From NCBI RefSeq assembly GCF_042477335.2, contig NC_091255.1, positions 14,672,501 to 14,736,500 of the forward strand: a stretch of DNA of 64,000 nt, read 5' to 3'. Both the position numbers and the translations under genes were made by a program. The notes beneath the pieces were generated by a model. It was not told the origin of the DNA. It saw nothing but the letters and a program-made list of their open reading frames with translations, and did no database searches. Shown here piece after piece: positions 58,166 to 64,000 of this stretch (the first letter of the stretch is position 1; the number at the start of each line of letters is the position of its first letter). This DNA is from Ovis canadensis (taxonomy: Eukaryota > Chordata > Mammalia > Artiodactyla > Bovidae).

Positions 58166-59640
58166 CTGCAGTCCTTCAGGATTAAATTTGCCATGTGTTT
58201 TTTGGAGAGATATCAAATGTTGAATCAGATTTAGTCAGCTGTCTTTCTTCTTAATTGTCATGGTCCACACTTCCCAATAGCAGCTGCAGCTTTGACACCT
58301 GCCATTAGGAGTGATTTTCCTTAATGAAAAATGTTTACTTTTCATACCTTCTGAGCCTGTTACATGCCATAGAAAGTCGGTGCTGGATAGCTGCCACAGT
58401 GGTAGATTTGAGAGGCTTCCTGGCCCATGGAGAATGGAAATGAGCTCTTCTAGGAGAGGCAAAGGAAATTCAGTGTACACTCAAGTACATACTGACAGGA
58501 TTAGAGAGATGTGATTTATCAAGGCTATCTTGTAGTTAGTTATGTAAATGCAGATAAACACCATAATTGAAGAAAATGAGTGATGCCTTTCTCGAGGTCA
58601 GGGTGTAGGAACAGTGGGGATTACTCCTCTGTAGAAATTACTCCCATGCAGGAATTGCAAATGTCAAATGCATGCTTTATGACATTTGGACATTTCTCAT
58701 ATATAAACATATTACCTCTTACATAATTTATTCTTCTTAGGATAAATAAATGTACTATAGGCAGCAGTGTTTCTCTAAGTATTTTAATAGAGTATTTATA
58801 TTTAAAGTATTTAACAGTATATTTTAAAGTCAAATAAAAAAAACTTTCACTTAGTAAGAGGACTTTCATTCAAAACGATTATTTGCCAAGAGTTTGGGGA
58901 TTATCATAGTAGGGAGAGTGCTTTGACCATCAACTTCAGAGTATCTCAGGAGTGAGGCAGAAAAGTCTTTTTTAAGTCAGCAAGGTTGAAGCCACATGTG
59001 GGGAGTGAAATGAGGTGATATAACTGGAAAATGTAACAGAGACTTTCTTACCCTAGAGCCAACCTATTCTCAGTGGTGGCTGGATGTGATGCTGCTCAGA
59101 CCGAGGCTGGGCCAAGTTTAGGGTTCTGGAGGGAGGACAGACACTTTAGTTCAGTTAACAAGCGTTTTGACCCTACTGGTCAGTAGAGTAGGCAGTTTAG
59201 CTGATCACTAATGGGACATGGAAAGGGAATGTAGAAGCATTGTGTCTGGCCTTGTGACAAGTGAACAAGGGGTGTGTATATGACTCTCATCCAAATCATG
59301 AGGGAAAGGTGACTTTTTAGTGGTAAACTGTTTTTTTTTTTTTTTTTTTAAATACAAAGGGTGAGTAAGAGTTTCTTAACTACTGTTTTCCAGGATCACA
59401 GAACTGAAGTAAAATTAATCACCAGTAATATCCACTTGCAATAATTAGAATTGCTTATTGGTGCAAGTAAAATAAAACTGAATTAAAAATGACAATCAAA
59501 GAGAGGTTTGTTTTTCTAGCTAACAAGTAGTTTAAAGGTCAGCAGTTTCTGATTCGGATCAGCTTATCAATGTGGCTGGGAAAACTCTTTAAATCGTTTT
59601 AGTCCCCATCCTTTTTTCTCTTGTCACAAAATAGCTTCTG
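58166..59640. other. Intron 1 of copy B, nothing recognised
   Basis: No supported gene. A run of about 20 T lies near 59331-59350. Confidence 0.3.
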
Positions 59641-60463
59641 CAGTTGTAGATATCATGTGTATATTCAAAACAGAAAGGAAGTGCCATATAGCCACTTCTA
59701 CCTGCGTAGGAAACCAGAAAATTTATTAACTATGCATAGGACCATAAGGTTTCTTTCTAAGAAAGATAGTATGTGCTCTAACAAATATTTTATTTCTTCT
59801 ATTAATTGTATTATACATTTTATAGTCACTGACTCTCTACTATTGAAAAATTATCTAGATATATGAAGTATAGCAAATGAAATACCCTATAAATGGAATA
59901 TAGAAAGCCATGCAATATGTTTTACTTTAAATTAAGAAAAAATGAACCATTCTTAGGACTGGTTTGCTGGAGGAGCTTTAGGAAAAGCCAAGAACATCTT
60001 GAGTAAACTTGTTTGAAGTCATTGAAGTGTTAATATAGTTGACAAGTATAGCAACCAGTTTGAAAGAGTTTATATAATTTGAAAGAGACTTACACATCAA
60101 TACTAAAAACATTGCCCAAATAAACTGATTTATTGTCTTTTCTTTGGTACAAACAATGGTACTCAATCTTGATGATATGCTCCTTTGATACTGGTGACTG
60201 TATAGAGGAAACAACTATCTTAAAGATTTATGAAATGTATAAAGACACTTCAAATATTAATGTCCTCTACTCTAAAATTTATCTCTAATAAAACTTATCG
60301 CTTTCAAAATGAAAAAAATATAATTATGGACCAGGCTTATATGGAATAATTATTTCACAATATTCACATTTGTAAAATTGTTTGGAAACAGAAATAACTA
60401 ATGAAAATAAATTAGGCATGATCTTTCTATAGCTTTAAAATTATATTCTTTAAAATAAGAACA

Positions 60464-61145
60464 GTCAGTCAGTTCAGTCACTCAGTCATATCCAACTCTT
60501 TGTGACCCCATGGATAGCAGCATGCCAGGCCTCCCTGTCCATCACCAACTCCTGGAGCTTGCTCAAATTCATGCCCATTGAGTCAGTGATGCCATCCAAC
60601 TATCTCATCTTCTGTTGTCCCCTTCTCCTCCTGCCTTCAATTTTTCCCAGCATCAAGGTCTATTCTAATAAGTCAGTTCTTCATATCAGGTGGCCAAAGT
60701 ATTGGAGTTTCAGCTTTAGCATAAGTCCCTCCAATGAATATTCAGGGCTGATTTCCTTTAGGATTAAGTGGTTTGATCTTGTTGCAGTCCAAGGGCCTCT
60801 CAAGAGTCTTCTCCAACACCAGAGTTCAAAAGCATCAATTCTTTGGCACTCAGCCTTCTCTATAGTCCAGTTCTCACACCCGTACATAACTACTGGAAAA
60901 AGCATAACTTTGTCTATATGGACCTTTGTCGGCAAAGTAATGTCTCTGCTTTTTAATATGCTATCCCGGTTGGTCATAGCTTTTCTTCAATGGAGTGAGC
61001 ATCTTTTAATTTCCTGGCTGCAGTGATTTTGGAGGCTAAGAAAATAAAGTCTGTCACTGTTTCTATTGTTTCCCCATCTATTTGCAATGAAGTGATAGGA
61101 CCAGATGCCATGATCTTTGTTGATGACTGAGTGACTTTCACTTTC
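60464..61145 (-). mobile_element. BovB 3' fragment, copy B only
   Basis: Antisense BovB fragment of about 682 bp, with a tail of CAGTCAGTCAGTTCAG at its left. A 12-bp target-site duplication, aaaataagaaca, lies at 60452-60463 and 61146-61157. The homologous place in block A (about 1032-1045) has no insertion, so it arrived after the duplication. Confidence 0.9.
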
Positions 61146-61236
61146 AAAATAAGAACACCACCCATTTATAACATGTTACTTTCATTATGTAACATGTGTT
61201 ACAAAGAATTACTTATTTACTTAAAAGAAATATGTA

Positions 61237-64000
61237 TTATTCCAAAAAAGCAGAATACACATTCTTTTCAAGTGCACAGGGAACATTCTCTACAACTGAC
61301 CACATGCTAGAGCACAAAACAAGCCCCCACAAATTTAAGAGTTATAGAAATTATTTCAAGCATCATTTCTGACCACAATGACATGAAACTAGAAATCAAT
61401 CCCTGAAAAACGAAAAAGGGAAGAAACAATTACATGGAGACTAAACAGCATGCTACTAAAAAGTGTTTAAATTATAAAATCAAAGAAGAAACTAAAAAAT
61501 ACTTCAAGGAAAATGACAATGAAAACAGAACTATACAAACACTATGGAATGTGGCAAAATAGTTCTCAGAGAAAAAGCTCGTATTGATACAGGCCTTCTT
61601 TAAGAAATAAGAAATCTCAAGTGAATAATCAAACTCACCATCTAAAATAATTAGAAAAAGAAGAACAAACAAAACTTCAAGGAAGCTTAAGGAAGGAGTT
61701 AATAGAGAAGAAATCAATAGAGATAAAAATAATGGAAAAATCAATAAAACCAAGACCTGGTTCTTTGAAAGGATAAAAAAATTTTATAAACCTCTGGCCA
61801 GGCTCATGAAGAAGAAAAGAAAGAAGACCAAATAAACAAAATAAAAGTGAAAGAGGAAAAACAACTGATACTGAAGAAATATATATATGTATATATATGA
61901 CTATGAACAATTATATGCCAACAAATTTGACAAATTAGAAGAAACTGACAACTTTCTAGAAGCGTACAGCTCACCAAAACTGAATCCAGTAGAAATAGAT
62001 TGCTTGAACAGACCAATCACTAGAAGTGAAACAGAATCTTTAATCAGAAAAAAAAAAATCTGTACAAATAAAAGTCCAAGACCAGATGGCTTCACAGGCA
62101 AATTCTACCAAACACACAAAGAAGAATTTAGACTGGTCATTCTGATACTCATCTTAAAGTTTGAAGGGAAAGGAACATGCCCAAAGGCATTCTATAGGGC
62201 CACCGTCACCCTGCTACTAAAACAAAACAAAGACACTACCAAAAAAGAAAATTACAGACCAATATCTTTTGATGAATATACATGCAGTAATGCTCAATAA
62301 AATATTTATAAATTGAATTGAACAACATATAAAAAAATCATGCACCATGACCAAGTGGGATTCATCCTAGGGCCACAAGGCTGGCACAACATATAGAAAT
62401 AAATCTGATATACCACATCAACAGAAGAAAAGACAAAACCACATAATAATTTTAATAGATGCAAAACAAGAGTTTGATAAAATTTCACATCAATTCATGA
62501 TAAAAACCCTTATGAAAGTGAATATAGAGGGAACAAGTCCCAATATAATAAAAGATATTTATGACAAACCTACAGCCAACATAAAAATCAATGGTGAAAA
62601 GTTGAAAGCCTTCCCAATAAAATAGGGAACAAAACAAGGATGCCTACTCTCACCACTTCTCTTCAACATATTATTGAAGACATGTGTGTTAGCCATAGCA
62701 ATCAGACAAGAAAAGTGAATAAAATGTAATTCAGAATGGTAGGGAAAAGATAAAATTGTCATTATACGCATGTGACGTAATACCCCATATACAAAACACT
62801 AAAGACTTCACAGCAAAATGTTAGAACTTGCAAATGAATTCAGCAAAGTAGCAGGATATAAGATGAACATACAGAAATCAGTTGCATTTCTTTATGCTAG
62901 CAGTCATATATCAGAAAGGGGATTTTTTAAAAAAAAGCTTTAAATTATGAAGCAGAAAAGTAAAATATCTAGGAATAAACATGACCAAGGAGTTGAAAGA
63001 CTTACATACTGATAAATATAAAACATTAATAGAGGAAATTAAATAGGATTAAAAAAATAGAAAGATATCCTATGCTCTTGGATTGGAAGAATTTTGTTAA
63101 AGTGGCCATACTACCCAAAGCAATATACAGATTTAATGCAATGCTTATCAACATATTTATGATAGTTTTCCCAGAACTATAACAAATAATTCTAAAATTC
63201 ATATGGAAACATAAAAGACAAAGAATTGCCAAAACAATTCTGAGGACAGAGAACAAAGCAGGAGGCATAACCTTCAGACAATACTACATAGCTACAGTAA
63301 TTAAATCATTCAGGTCAATGGAACAGAATAGACAGCTCATCAATAAAACCACATACCTATGGACAATTAATCTTTGGTAAAGGAAACAAAAATATGCAAT
63401 GGGAAAAATGCAATCTTTTTAGCAAGCCAGTGTTAGGAATGTTGGACAGCCACATGTAAATCAAGGAAGTTAGAATATATCCTCACACTATACACAAAAA
63501 TAAACTCAAAATACCTTAAAACTTAAATATAAGACAAGACAGCATAAAATTCCTAGAAGAAGAAAAACATTCTCTGATTTAAAATATACAATGTTTTCTT
63601 AGTTCAGTTTTCCAAGGCAATGGAAATAAAAGCAAAAATAAACAATTGGAAACTAATGAAACTTACAGGATTTTTCACAGCTAAGGAAACCATAAACAAA
63701 ACAGAAAGATGAAATATGGACTTGGAGAAAATATTTGCAAATGATACCACTGACATGACTTAACTTCTGAAATAATGAAAACCAAACCAAAACCAAAAAC
63801 CAAACAACCCAACCAAAAAAAGAGCAGAAGACCTAAATAGACATTTCTCCAAAGAACATATATACAGATGGCCAATAGGAACATGAAAAGATGCTCATCG
63901 TCACTAATTATTAGAGAAATGAAAATCCAAACAACACTGGTACCACCTTACATCAGTCATAATGGACATCATTAAAAATCTACAAATAATAAATCCTAAA
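61237..64000 (+). mobile_element. Old L1 (copy B), continues past the window
   Basis: The orthologue by duplication of the L1 at 1119-5230, with the same 5' truncation point after agaaatatgta. Recognisable ORF2 blocks are broken by stops and shifts. It lacks the two BovB insertions of copy A. Confidence 0.85.

Larger units (their letters stand above)
59650..64000 (+). repeat. Segmental duplication block B (right copy)
   Basis: Collinear with 20 to about 4750 of the window. Offset is about 59.67 kb at the left side and about 59.25 kb at the right, the difference being due to later insertions. Homology runs into the right edge. The block lies in the predicted intron 1 of PCTP-like copy B, just as block A lies in the predicted intron 1 of copy A. 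Confidence 0.8.

Noticed and set aside
1-64000. CRISPR arrays, bacterial operons, phage or defence modules
   Set aside because: None seen; sequence composition and repeats are those of a ruminant nuclear genome.

Overview
The window is nuclear DNA of a ruminant, most likely a bovid. The evidence is the density of ruminant-restricted retroposons: BovB (RTE-type LINE) and its 3'-end fragments, Bov-tA and Bov-A/Bov-A2 SINEs, a young L1 of the L1_BT type, and older mammalian MIR, L2 and probable MLT1 debris. There are no bacterial genes, CRISPR arrays or phage modules. Most long open frames are retrotransposon coding sequence.

The only host protein-coding gene I can support is a phosphatidylcholine transfer protein (PCTP/StarD2)-like START-domain gene. 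Five exons (2 to 6) lie at 8532-15973 on the plus strand, in frame, with AG/GT splice borders, ending in a stop and followed by a possible poly(A) signal at 17102. A first exon of the same family lies at 49302-49433, also on the plus strand, about 33 kb downstream of the last exon. This order fits the 3' part of one gene copy (A) followed by the 5' end of a second copy (B).

An independent signal agrees. The first ~4.75 kb of the window is homologous (about 80-85% by eye) to the last ~4.35 kb (59650-64000), including unique sequence and one shared old L1 insertion. The window therefore appears to span about one period (~59.7 kb) of a tandem segmental duplication. Exon 1 of copy A would lie about 10 kb left of the window, and exons 2-6 of copy B would begin about 4 kb right of it. 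Retroposons present in one copy, with target-site duplications, and absent from the other show that the duplication is old.

Layout: 1-5241, duplicated block A (unique sequence plus an old L1 carrying later BovB insertions); 5242-8531, intron 1 of copy A with BovB, Bov-A2 and L2; 8532-17107, PCTP-like exons 2-6 and putative 3' end, with a BovB in intron 3; 17108-27056, intergenic with SINEs, a second BovB and L1 pieces; 27057-29114, a U6 snRNA/L1 chimeric retropseudogene; 29115-38360, intergenic with nested SINEs, a probable MLT1 LTR and L2; 38374-46098, a near full-length young L1 with two disabling lesions; 46112-49301, upstream flank of copy B; 49302-59640, exon 1 of copy B and its intron 1, with a twin-primed L1 split by a BovB insertion; 59650-64000, duplicated block B.

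No new multi-gene system is visible. The most interesting content is the tandem PCTP-like paralogue, whose visible copy has Cys in place of one aromatic residue of the choline cage, and the U6-L1 chimera.
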